From assembly GCA_902793515.1 (NCBI GenBank), contig CADBDO010000027.1:1-12877 (forward strand): DNA of 12,877 bases, written 5' to 3'. The notes below the pieces were generated by a model. That model had not been told where the DNA came from, searched no databases, and saw nothing but the letters and a program-made list of their open reading frames with translations. Both the position numbers and the translations under genes were made by a program. This DNA is from an uncultured Erysipelotrichaceae bacterium (lineage in GTDB: Bacteria > Bacillota_I > Bacilli_A > RFN20 > CAG-826). Below are positions 7,061 to 12,877 of the stretch, in pieces (positions within the stretch are counted from its first letter, which is position 1; every line of letters starts with the position of its first letter).

Positions 7061-7853
7061 AGAACAATATTTTGAAAAAATCGCTGAGTATAAGCTTTTA
7101 GCAAAACACGAAGTTGGCCAAAACTTTCTTATTGATGCCGACGCAGCCAAGAAGATTGTCGATTTAGCCGAGATTGAAGAAGGCGACAACGTTTTAGAAA
7201 TCGGCTCAGGCGCCGGGTCTCTTTCATATTTCATCGAACAGAGCGCATCAAAGGCCGATTTGATCGATATTGATGAAGGTTTGGTTCAGAAACTTAAGGA
7301 AGACTACGCCAACTCAAAGACCGTGAGCCCGATGGTTGGCAACGCCATGAAATGGGATTACGAGAATTACACCAAGATCATCAGCAACCTTCCTTACTAC
7401 ATCACAAGCGCGATTCTTGAGAGGGTTTTGCTTAACGCAAAGAAACTAAAAACCGGCGTTTTCATGGTTCAAAAGGAAGTTGTTTCTAGACTTAAGGCGC
7501 CTCAAGGAAACGAAGACTATAGTCCATTAGGACTACTTATCAGATATCGTGCCGATTTTGTTAAGGGTTTCAACGTTCCAAGAACATCTTTCGCGCCTGC
7601 TCCGCATGTGGATTCCAGCGTCTTCGTTTTGAAGATCAAAAACGACAACCTCGAAGAGGCCAACAAGCTCTATTCTTTGGCGTCTTCTCTCTTCCTCCAC
7701 AAGAGGAAAACCATCTATAACAACCTCACCCAGCACTTAAAAGATTCAGCCAAGGCCAAAGAGGTTTTGGAGAAAGCCCAAATCAAGCCAAACTTAAGGC
7801 CTCAGGAGATATCTTTGGAAGGATATTTAAGCCTACTTAAGGCAATTAGTTGA
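7053..7853 (+). CDS. rsmA: 16S rRNA (adenine1518-N6/adenine1519-N6)-dimethyltransferase RsmA/KsgA
   Basis: RsmA uses SAM to dimethylate two adjacent adenines in the 3'-end hairpin of 16S rRNA late in 30S assembly. The 266-residue protein has the N-terminal GQNFL signature (22-26), the SAM-binding loop VLEIGSGAGSLS (47-58) and the catalytic motif NLPYYI (112-117). A C-terminal domain contains the conserved RPQEIS. I chose ATG 7053 because AGAGGAGG (7036-7043) lies 9 nt upstream. The in-frame TTG at 7047 would leave only 3 nt. The start overlaps the end of rnmV by 8 nt. The last codons contain the -35 of the ispE promoter. Confidence 0.95.
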   Translation: MNEEQYFEKIAEYKLLAKHEVGQNFLIDADAAKKIVDLAEIEEGDNVLEIGSGAGSLSYFIEQSASKADLIDIDEGLVQKLKEDYANSKTVSPMVGNAMKWDYENYTKIISNLPYYITSAILERVLLNAKKLKTGVFMVQKEVVSRLKAPQGNEDYSPLGLLIRYRADFVKGFNVPRTSFAPAPHVDSSVFVLKIKNDNLEEANKLYSLASSLFLHKRKTIYNNLTQHLKDSAKAKEVLEKAQIKPNLRPQEISLEGYLSLLKAIS

Positions 7854-7877
7854 TTTAAAAAATCAAACTAGTAAAAT
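7850..7877 (+). promoter_or_regulatory. Internal promoter for ispE-glmU
   Basis: The -35 TTGATT (7850-7855), which overlaps the rsmA stop codon, is 16 nt from the -10 TAAAAT (7872-7877). The predicted start, near 7884, leaves only about 9 nt before the ispE ATG. A perfect inverted repeat, TTGATTT (7850-7856), AAA, AAATCAA (7860-7866), covers the -35 and half of the spacer. It could be an operator, but AT-rich composition makes chance possible. Confidence 0.6.
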
Positions 7878-7892
7878 CGTGTTATTCCACTT

Positions 7893-8762
7893 ATGTTATT
7901 TGAGAAATCACATCAAATAGTCAAATCCTACGCGAAGATCAATCTCTCGCTCAAGGTTCTCAATGAAAGAGAAGACGGCTACCACAATCTTGAGACCGTC
8001 ATGATCCCGATTGAGCTTCACGACGTCATCGAAATCGAGAAGCGCCCAGGCGCTTTCGACACGTTCATCACTTGTGATGATATCGGTCTTGCCAATCTTC
8101 GTCATAACCTCTGCACCAAAGCGGTCGAAGCTATGAGAAAAGAATTTGGCTTTAAAGATAACTTCAACATCAACATCCACAAGGAGATTCCTTTTGCTGC
8201 TGGCTTAGGTGGAGGCTCTTCAAACGCTGCCGCGGTCATCGAAAGCCTTATCTCGCTTCTTAAGATCAAAGCGGAGCCAGAAGTCATCAACCGCATCGCT
8301 TTAAGCCTTGGGGCAGACGTTCCGTTCTTCCTTAACACAAAGCCTGCAATTGCCACCTCTTTAGGTGAAAATCTCCAGCAAATCCCTGTTAAAACCCAAT
8401 ATCACTGCCTTATTGTCAAGCCTAAAACAGGCTTAAGCACAGGCGCGATATTCCAGATCTGCGATGAGTTTGAAAAAGAAAACGCAGACACCGAAAAAGT
8501 CCTCGAAGGATTGGCCAAAGATGACCTTGAACTTATTGGCCAGGCTACAGGCAACGACTTATATCCACCAGCAGCGTCCGTTTTGCCTGAGGTCAAGAAA
8601 GTCGTAGACTCATTGAAGAAGGCTGGATTCCCAGTTGCTGCTATGACTGGAAGCGGATCTGCCTGCTTCGGCTTATCTAAAGACGCTAAATTCGTGAAAG
8701 AACAAGCGAAATTATATAAAAATCTTGGTTATATAGTCCGTGTGACCAAAACCATGAAATAA
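7893..8762 (+). CDS. ispE: 4-diphosphocytidyl-2-C-methyl-D-erythritol kinase
   Basis: IspE is the GHMP-family kinase that phosphorylates the 2-hydroxyl of CDP-methylerythritol using ATP, in the MEP route to isoprenoids. The 289 residues match the family. Visible are K15 in AKINLSL, the substrate motif REDGYHNLETV (26-36), the glycine-rich ATP loop PFAAGLGGGSSNAA (100-113), the catalytic Asp D142 in GADVPFF and the third GHMP motif MTGSGSACFG near residue 255. ATG 7893 has no Shine-Dalgarno sequence and sits about 9 nt after the predicted transcription start, so initiation may be nearly leaderless. It is followed by glmU after 11 nt. Its presence implies that the cell makes isoprenoids by the MEP pathway. 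Confidence 0.96.
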   Translation: MLFEKSHQIVKSYAKINLSLKVLNEREDGYHNLETVMIPIELHDVIEIEKRPGAFDTFITCDDIGLANLRHNLCTKAVEAMRKEFGFKDNFNINIHKEIPFAAGLGGGSSNAAAVIESLISLLKIKAEPEVINRIALSLGADVPFFLNTKPAIATSLGENLQQIPVKTQYHCLIVKPKTGLSTGAIFQICDEFEKENADTEKVLEGLAKDDLELIGQATGNDLYPPAASVLPEVKKVVDSLKKAGFPVAAMTGSGSACFGLSKDAKFVKEQAKLYKNLGYIVRVTKTMK

Positions 8763-8773
8763 GGAGCTCCGTT

Positions 8774-9778
8774 ATGGAAAAGTACGCAATTATATTGGCG
8801 GCCGGCAAAGGCACCAGAATGAAAAGCAAAAGAGACGACATCTCTAAGGTCTCTTTCCCTATCCTTGGCCAGCCACTCGTTAAGTATGTCATCAATGCTT
8901 TGAAGCCTCTTGGATTCAAGAAGCTTGTCGCTGTTGTTGGCTTTGGTGGCAAAACCAGCGAAAAGATTGTCAAAGATGAATGTGAAGTCGTTTGGCAGTT
9001 AGAACAAAAAGGAACCGGCCACGCTGTCATGATGGCGGGTCCGGTCCTCGAGAAACTTGAAGGCGAAACCATCGTCTGCTGTGGCGATACCCCTCTTCTT
9101 ACCACCGAAACCTTTGAAGCTTTATTCAAAGCCCACGAAGAGAACGGCAACGCCATGACCGTTATGACCTCCATCCTCGAAGATCCGTTCGGATATGGAA
9201 GAATCGTCAAAGTTAACGGAAACGTTACCAAAATCGTCGAGCAGAAGGATGCTACCGAGGAAGAAAGAGCCATTAACGAAGTTAACGCAGGCGTCTACGT
9301 CTTCGATAACGCTAAGTTATTTGAAGCGTTAGGCCACCTTACAACGAAAAACGCCGCTGGCGAATATTATTTGACCGACGTTCTCGGAATCTTCGTGAAT
9401 AACGGCTTTAAAGTTGGCTCCTACCCAGTCAAAGACCCAGACGAAACCCTTGGTGTTAATGATAGAAACCAGCTTTCCATCGCCGCCAAGATCATCCAGA
9501 AGCGTATTAATAAGGCCCACATGGTCGCTGGCGTCTCAATTGAAGACCCAGACAACACTTATATCGCTCCAACCGTCAAAATCGGCCAGGATACCACGAT
9601 TGCTCCAGGCAGCTACATCATGGGTGACACCATTATCGGTGAGGAATCCGTGATCGGTCCAAGCGTCATCATTAAAGATGCAAAGATTGGCAACCACGCC
9701 AAAGTCATCTTAAGCAACGTAGTTGGCAAAGAAGTTAAAGACGGCGAGGTCGTTGGCCCATTCGCTAACATCAAATAA
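8774..9778 (+). CDS. glmU: UDP-N-acetylglucosamine pyrophosphorylase; GlmU lacking its acetyltransferase part
   Basis: GlmU normally has two activities: C-terminal acetylation of GlcN-1-P and N-terminal uridylyl transfer to GlcNAc-1-P. This 334-residue protein has a complete N-terminal nucleotidyltransferase domain: LAAGKGTRMKSK (8-19), QLEQKGTGHAV (75-85), the metal-binding Asp D105 in CGDTPLLT, EQKDATEEERAINEVNAGVY (156-175) and N229 in GVNDRNQL. A short left-handed beta-helix follows (about 264-334, hexapeptides such as IAPTVKIGQD), ending in GPFANIK. In full-length enzymes of about 450-460 residues this GPFA segment leads straight into the acetyltransferase active site, which is absent. 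The stop is followed by a clean terminator, so the end looks settled rather than freshly frameshifted. The Shine-Dalgarno AAGGAG (8761-8766) overlaps the ispE stop. It probably makes UDP-GlcNAc from GlcNAc-1-P only. Confidence 0.92.
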   Translation: MEKYAIILAAGKGTRMKSKRDDISKVSFPILGQPLVKYVINALKPLGFKKLVAVVGFGGKTSEKIVKDECEVVWQLEQKGTGHAVMMAGPVLEKLEGETIVCCGDTPLLTTETFEALFKAHEENGNAMTVMTSILEDPFGYGRIVKVNGNVTKIVEQKDATEEERAINEVNAGVYVFDNAKLFEALGHLTTKNAAGEYYLTDVLGIFVNNGFKVGSYPVKDPDETLGVNDRNQLSIAAKIIQKRINKAHMVAGVSIEDPDNTYIAPTVKIGQDTTIAPGSYIMGDTIIGEESVIGPSVIIKDAKIGNHAKVILSNVVGKEVKDGEVVGPFANIK

Positions 9779-9797
9779 GCCGAAAATTACAAGTTTT

Positions 9798-9823
9798 GCC
9801 TCCGGAAACGGAGGCTTTTCTTT
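9798..9823 (+). terminator. Rho-independent terminator after glmU
   Basis: A perfect GC-rich stem, GCCTCCG (9798-9804), GAAA loop, CGGAGGC (9809-9815), is followed by TTTTCTTT. It closes the ispE-glmU unit 19 nt after the stop codon. Confidence 0.95.
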
Positions 9824-9832
9824 ATCAAATAC

Positions 9833-9864
9833 AAGCGTTACAATGTATATACAAAAGCGTTACA
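9833..9864 (+). promoter_or_regulatory. Operator-like region upstream of the DinJ-like antitoxin
   Basis: Two direct copies of AAGCGTTACA (9833-9842 and 9855-9864) are 22 bp apart, about two helical turns. Between them is the perfect 10-bp palindrome TGTATATACA (9844-9853). RelB/DinJ-type ribbon-helix-helix proteins usually repress their own promoters at palindromes of this kind, and TATATA at 9846-9851 could be the -10 element. No clear -35 was found. Autorepression is inferred. Confidence 0.55.
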
Positions 9865-9880
9865 CAAGATTTTAACGAAA

Positions 9881-10162
9881 ATGCCGAAGACAACTTTGAA
9901 TTTAAGAATAGATAGCAATATCAAAAAACAAGCTGAAAAGGTTGTTGACGAATTAGGCATCTCAATGTCTGCCGCCATCATCCTTTATCTCAAAGCGATC
10001 GTCCGCGAAAACGGCATTCCTTTTGATATGAAGGTTAGGAAGCCAGAACCAGTGGAAGCGCCTAAAGCCAAAGCCAAAAAGAAAACCAAGCCAGTTCTCG
10101 ATGACAATGAGTTTGAACTTCCTGGCAGCGATTCTATCCGTGCGGCGATCGATAAACTTTGA
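9881..10162 (+). CDS. RelB/DinJ-family ribbon-helix-helix antitoxin, without an adjacent toxin
   Basis: This 93-residue protein matches the RelB/DinJ antitoxin family. The N-terminal ribbon TTLNLRIDSNIKKQAEKV is followed by two helices (ELGISMSAAIILYLKAIVREN) and the family's characteristic IPFDMKV, all within residues 1-52. The tail (53-93) is rich in Lys, Ala and Pro (KAKAKKKTK) and then acidic. In known systems the first half dimerises and binds the operator while the tail wraps a RelE/YafQ-type ribonuclease. No toxin-like frame lies before or after it: upstream is a terminator, and downstream, after about 50 nt, is another terminator and then convergent ppdK. It may be an orphan antitoxin, a remnant, or a repressor with another job. 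The ATG has no clear Shine-Dalgarno sequence. Family assignment is strong; function is uncertain. Confidence 0.85.
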   Translation: MPKTTLNLRIDSNIKKQAEKVVDELGISMSAAIILYLKAIVRENGIPFDMKVRKPEPVEAPKAKAKKKTKPVLDDNEFELPGSDSIRAAIDKL

Positions 10163-10215
10163 TTCGCTTAAAAAAACACCTCTAGAAACACCCCAAATTC
10201 AACGATTTCCGATTG

Positions 10216-10242
10216 GCCTCGCAAATTATCCGAGGCTTTTTT
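10216..10242 (+). terminator. Rho-independent terminator after the DinJ-like gene
   Basis: The stem GCCTCG (10216-10221) pairs with CGAGGC (10231-10236) across a 9-nt loop, followed by six T residues. It lies about 53 nt after the stop codon. No gene is seen in the stretch 10163-10324. Confidence 0.88.
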
Positions 10243-10274
10243 CTTCTGCGCGCGTACGTGCCTTTAAAACGCAT

Positions 10275-10303
10275 AAAAAAAGCAGGCGGTATTTCACGCC
10301 TGC
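10275..10303 (-). terminator. Rho-independent terminator after ppdK
   Basis: Read on the minus strand, the stem GCAGGCG and CGCCTGC (plus-strand 10297-10303 and 10282-10288) encloses an 8-nt loop and is followed by seven T residues (plus-strand A-run 10275-10281). It ends the ppdK transcript about 20 nt after its stop codon, convergent with the terminator at 10216-10242. Confidence 0.94.
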
Positions 10304-10324
10304 GATTTTGTCGTTTAGAGACGA

Positions 10325-12877
10325 TTATTTCTTGCTGTGGGTGATGTTGGCCTGAGCAGCAGCGAGTCTAGCAAGTGGGACACGGAATGGTGAGCAGCTG
10401 ACATAGTCGAGACCGACTTCATCATAGAACATGATGGAAGCTGGGTCGCCACCGGTTTCACCGCAGACACCGAGCAAGAGGTCTGGGCGGGTAGCACGGC
10501 CACGTTCAACAGCAATCTTAACGAGTTCGCCGACACCGTTGACATCGATGGTCTGGAATGGGTCGAATTCGTAGATCTTGCGGTTGTAGTAGTATGGCAA
10601 GAACTGACCGGCATCATCACGGGAGAAGCCCATGGTGAGCTGGGTTAAGTCGTTGGTTCCGAAGGAGAAGAACTCTGCCTCTTTGGCAAGGTCCCCGGCG
10701 CGGAGGGCGCCCCTTGGGATTTCAATCATGGTACCAACGTGGTAGACGAGTTTGGTGTTGGCTTTAGCCATCTCAGCTTCAACAGCCTCGACGACAACGC
10801 TCTTAGCCCACTCGTATTCTTTGAGTTCGCCAGCGAGAGGGATCATGATCTCTGGCTCAACTTCGTGGCCAAGTTCCTTGCTGGCCTTGATGGCAGCCTG
10901 GACGATGGCGCGGGCGAGCATGGCGTAGATTTCTGGGTAAGCAACACAGAGACGGACACCACGGAAGCCCATCATTGGGTTGGCCTGGTGGAGCTGTTCG
11001 ATTCTCTCTTTGACCTTCTTCTCGGTGACACCAAGCTTTTCGGCGATGTCTTTGATGTTGGCTTCGTCGTTAGCTTCTGGTAAGAACTCGTGGAGAGGCG
11101 GGTCAAGTAAACGGATGTTAACCATGGAATCTGGGTTAGCAAGATACATCTGGTAGAAGTCGTCAGCGATGAATGGACGGATTCTTTCGAGAGCGGCTTC
11201 ACGCTGTTCGGCGGTGTCAGAAAGAATCATGGATCTCATGTTGAGGATTCTGTCTGGAGCGAAGAACATACGTTCGGTTCTGCAAAGACCAATGCCTTCG
11301 GCACCGAATCTACGGGCGTTCTGGGCATCTTCTGGGGTGTTGCAGTTGGCACGGACCTTGTCGCCACCGAGGTTGGCTGGAACCATCTTGATTTCGCCTT
11401 CGTAGACGAGACCAGTGGAACCGTTGACGGAAAGGATATCACCTTCATGGAAGACACGGTCGCCAACTTTGACGATCTTGGCTTCTTCGTCAACAACGAT
11501 TTCGGTAGCGCCGGCGACGCAGCACTTACCCATGGAACGGGCAACGACTGCGGCGTGGGAGGTCATGCCTCCACGGGCGGTAAGGATAGCTTCGGAGTTG
11601 ACCATACCGATGATGTCTTCTGGGGAAGTCTCGGCACGGACAAGAACAACCTTCTTGCCAGCATCATGCTGGGCTTTGCATTCTTCAGCGGTGAAGACGA
11701 TGGCACCAGTGCCAGCGCCTGGGGAAGCTGGAAGACCGTGGATAACGGCGTCATGCTTCTTGAGGTCAGCTTCGTCGAAGGTTGGGTGGAGTAAGTCGTT
11801 GAGCTGTTTTGGCTCGACGCGGAGAACGGCTTCTTTCTCGTCGATGAGACCTTCATCAACTAAATCGCAAGCGATTTTGAGAGCGGCTCTAGCAGTTCTC
11901 TTGCCGTTACGGGCCTGGAGGAAGAAGAGCTTGCCTTTCTCGATGGTGTATTCCATATCCTGCATATCGTGGAAGTAGTTTTCCATGCGGGTGATGGTAG
12001 CCATGAATTCTTTGTAAACTTCTGGCATTCTCTTCTCGAGCTCGTCGATGTGAAGAGGGGTGCGAACACCAGCGACGACGTCTTCGCCCTGGGCGTTTGG
12101 TAAGAATTCAGCGTAGATTTTCTTTTCGCCGGTGGATGGGGAACGGGAGAAAGCGACACCAGTGCCGCTGTCTTCGCCCATGTTACCGAAGACCATGCTC
12201 TGAACGTTGACGGCGGTGCCCCATTCATATGGGATGCCGTTCATCTGACGGTAAACGTTAGCACGTGGGTTGTCCCAGCTACGGAAGACGGCAGCGACTG
12301 CCTCTTTGAGCTGAACATATGGATCGGTTGGGAATTCCTCACCGAAGACGGATTTGTAGTACTCTTTGTACTTGGCAACTAAGCCTTTGAGCTGCTCGGC
12401 GGTGACTTCGGTATCAAGTTTGTAACCATTGTCCTCTTTAAGCTTGTCGAGCATCTTGTCCATTTCAGTCCTTGGGTGGCCTTTGGCGATGTTGGTGAAC
12501 ATCAAGATGAAACGGCGGTAGCTATCGTAAGCGAAACGCTCATTGCCGGTAGCTTTGACCATGGCTTCAACGGTGTCATCGTTTAAACCCAAGTTAAGAA
12601 TGGTGTCCATCATGCCTGGCATCGAGGTACGAGCGCCAGAACGGACAGAAACGAGTAACGGCATTCCTTTGCCGCCGAACTCTTTTCCGGTAAGTTTTTC
12701 AACTTCGTGGAGATGGGCCACGACGTCATTCCACACGTAATCAGGAATCTGTTTTCCGGATTTGTAGTAGAGGTTGCAAGCTTCGGTCGAGATTGTGAAA
12801 CCGGCTGGGATGTTGACGCCAGCGGCTGTCATCTCGGCAAGACCAAAGCCTTTTCCGCCAAGGATTTCCTTGCCGAG
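10325..12877 (-). CDS. ppdK: Pyruvate, phosphate dikinase (N-terminus beyond right edge)
   Basis: PpdK interconverts pyruvate, ATP and phosphate with PEP, AMP and PPi. In many anaerobes it acts in the glycolytic direction or replaces pyruvate kinase. The frame is open from the TAA at 10327-10325 to position 12877, about 850 residues. The first visible residues (LGKEILGGKGFGLAEMTAAG) fit the start of the nucleotide-binding domain, so about 15-25 residues are missing. Also visible are the end of the ATP-grasp part (EYTIEKGKLFFLQARNGKRT), the phosphohistidine domain GGMTSHAAVVAR with the catalytic His codon at 11557-11555, and the PEP/pyruvate TIM barrel with LCRTERMFF, FGTNDLTQ and GVCGETGGDP, whose Cys is the conserved proton donor. 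The internal ATG at 12832 is not the true start. Codon use is narrow and GC-richer than its neighbours, which suggests high expression. It converges on the dinJ-like gene. Confidence 0.97.
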   Translation of the reverse strand, partial: LGKEILGGKGFGLAEMTAAGVNIPAGFTISTEACNLYYKSGKQIPDYVWNDVVAHLHEVEKLTGKEFGGKGMPLLVSVRSGARTSMPGMMDTILNLGLNDDTVEAMVKATGNERFAYDSYRRFILMFTNIAKGHPRTEMDKMLDKLKEDNGYKLDTEVTAEQLKGLVAKYKEYYKSVFGEEFPTDPYVQLKEAVAAVFRSWDNPRANVYRQMNGIPYEWGTAVNVQSMVFGNMGEDSGTGVAFSRSPSTGEKKIYAEFLPNAQGEDVVAGVRTPLHIDELEKRMPEVYKEFMATITRMENYFHDMQDMEYTIEKGKLFFLQARNGKRTARAALKIACDLVDEGLIDEKEAVLRVEPKQLNDLLHPTFDEADLKKHDAVIHGLPASPGAGTGAIVFTAEECKAQHDAGKKVVLVRAETSPEDIIGMVNSEAILTARGGMTSHAAVVARSMGKCCVAGATEIVVDEEAKIVKVGDRVFHEGDILSVNGSTGLVYEGEIKMVPANLGGDKVRANCNTPEDAQNARRFGAEGIGLCRTERMFFAPDRILNMRSMILSDTAEQREAALERIRPFIADDFYQMYLANPDSMVNIRLLDPPLHEFLPEANDEANIKDIAEKLGVTEKKVKERIEQLHQANPMMGFRGVRLCVAYPEIYAMLARAIVQAAIKASKELGHEVEPEIMIPLAGELKEYEWAKSVVVEAVEAEMAKANTKLVYHVGTMIEIPRGALRAGDLAKEAEFFSFGTNDLTQLTMGFSRDDAGQFLPYYYNRKIYEFDPFQTIDVNGVGELVKIAVERGRATRPDLLLGVCGETGGDPASIMFYDEVGLDYVSCSPFRVPLARLAAAQANITHSKK

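Noticed and set aside
5754..7853. Possible UGA=Trp genetic code, given a Mollicutes-like gene set
   Set aside because: TGA ends tatD, rnmV and rsmA exactly at the expected C-termini and at operon-style overlaps, while Trp is encoded by TGG.
8686..9273. Minus-strand open frame (195 codons) across the ispE-glmU junction
   Set aside because: It runs antisense to two well-identified genes, shows no family motif and has no supported start site.
10101..10355. Possible small toxin gene overlapping the end of the DinJ-like antitoxin
   Set aside because: The frame crosses two opposing terminators and the end of ppdK and shows no RelE/YafQ features, so it is not a toxin partner.
11415..11978. Long plus-strand open frame (187 codons) opposite ppdK
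   Set aside because: It lies wholly inside the antisense of ppdK, has a low-complexity Ser/Ala/Arg-rich translation with no recognisable domain and is explained by the strongly biased codon use of ppdK.
1..12877. tRNA, rRNA, CRISPR arrays, insertion sequences or prophage genes
   Set aside because: No cloverleaf, rRNA core, regularly spaced repeats, transposase or phage-like frame was seen. The only exact long repeat noticed is the 46-bp pair at the yidC start.

Overview
The window covers the replication-origin region of a low-to-moderate-GC Firmicute-type chromosome. dnaA and rpmH diverge from a roughly 570-bp AT-rich gap that has DnaA-box-like 9-mers. The rightward arm then carries the classic rpmH-rnpA-yidC-jag-mnmE block. 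The protein sequences look Bacilli-like. Genes end in TAA, TAG and TGA alike (TGA closes tatD, rnmV, rsmA and the dinJ-like gene) and Trp is read from TGG, so the standard bacterial code fits and the UGA=Trp code of Mycoplasma and Spiroplasma does not. A pyruvate phosphate dikinase, an MEP-pathway gene (ispE) and a GlmU without its acetyltransferase half suggest an anaerobic, partly reduced, possibly host-associated member of the Bacilli/Erysipelotrichia/RF39-like assemblage. That placement is inference and was not tested.

Layout. 1-951 (-): N-terminal 317 codons of dnaA, running off the left edge. 952-1520: oriC-like intergenic region and the rpmH promoter. 1522-4304 (+): rpmH, rnpA, yidC and jag, closed by a hairpin terminator. 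4412-7853 (+): mnmE, tatD, rnmV and rsmA, packed with 1-nt gaps or short overlaps. 7850-9823 (+): ispE and a shortened glmU, with their own promoter inside the end of rsmA and a strong terminator. 9833-10242 (+): a lone RelB/DinJ-type ribbon-helix-helix antitoxin with an operator-like upstream region and its own terminator. 10275-12877 (-): ppdK, convergent with the rest and open at the right edge.

Functionally this is core machinery: replication initiation (DnaA/oriC), ribosome and RNA maturation (L34, RNase P protein, RNase M5, RsmA, MnmE), membrane protein insertion (YidC with its RNA-binding neighbour Jag/KhpB), isoprenoid and UDP-GlcNAc precursors (IspE, GlmU N-half) and PPi-linked central metabolism (PpdK). 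I see no new multi-gene system.

The real oddities are local. An exact 46-bp tandem duplication at the yidC start moves the original start codon out of frame. GlmU stops where its acetyltransferase active site should begin. The antitoxin has no toxin partner. Perfect palindromes overlap several promoters, and several genes lack a Shine-Dalgarno sequence and sit just downstream of a -10 element.
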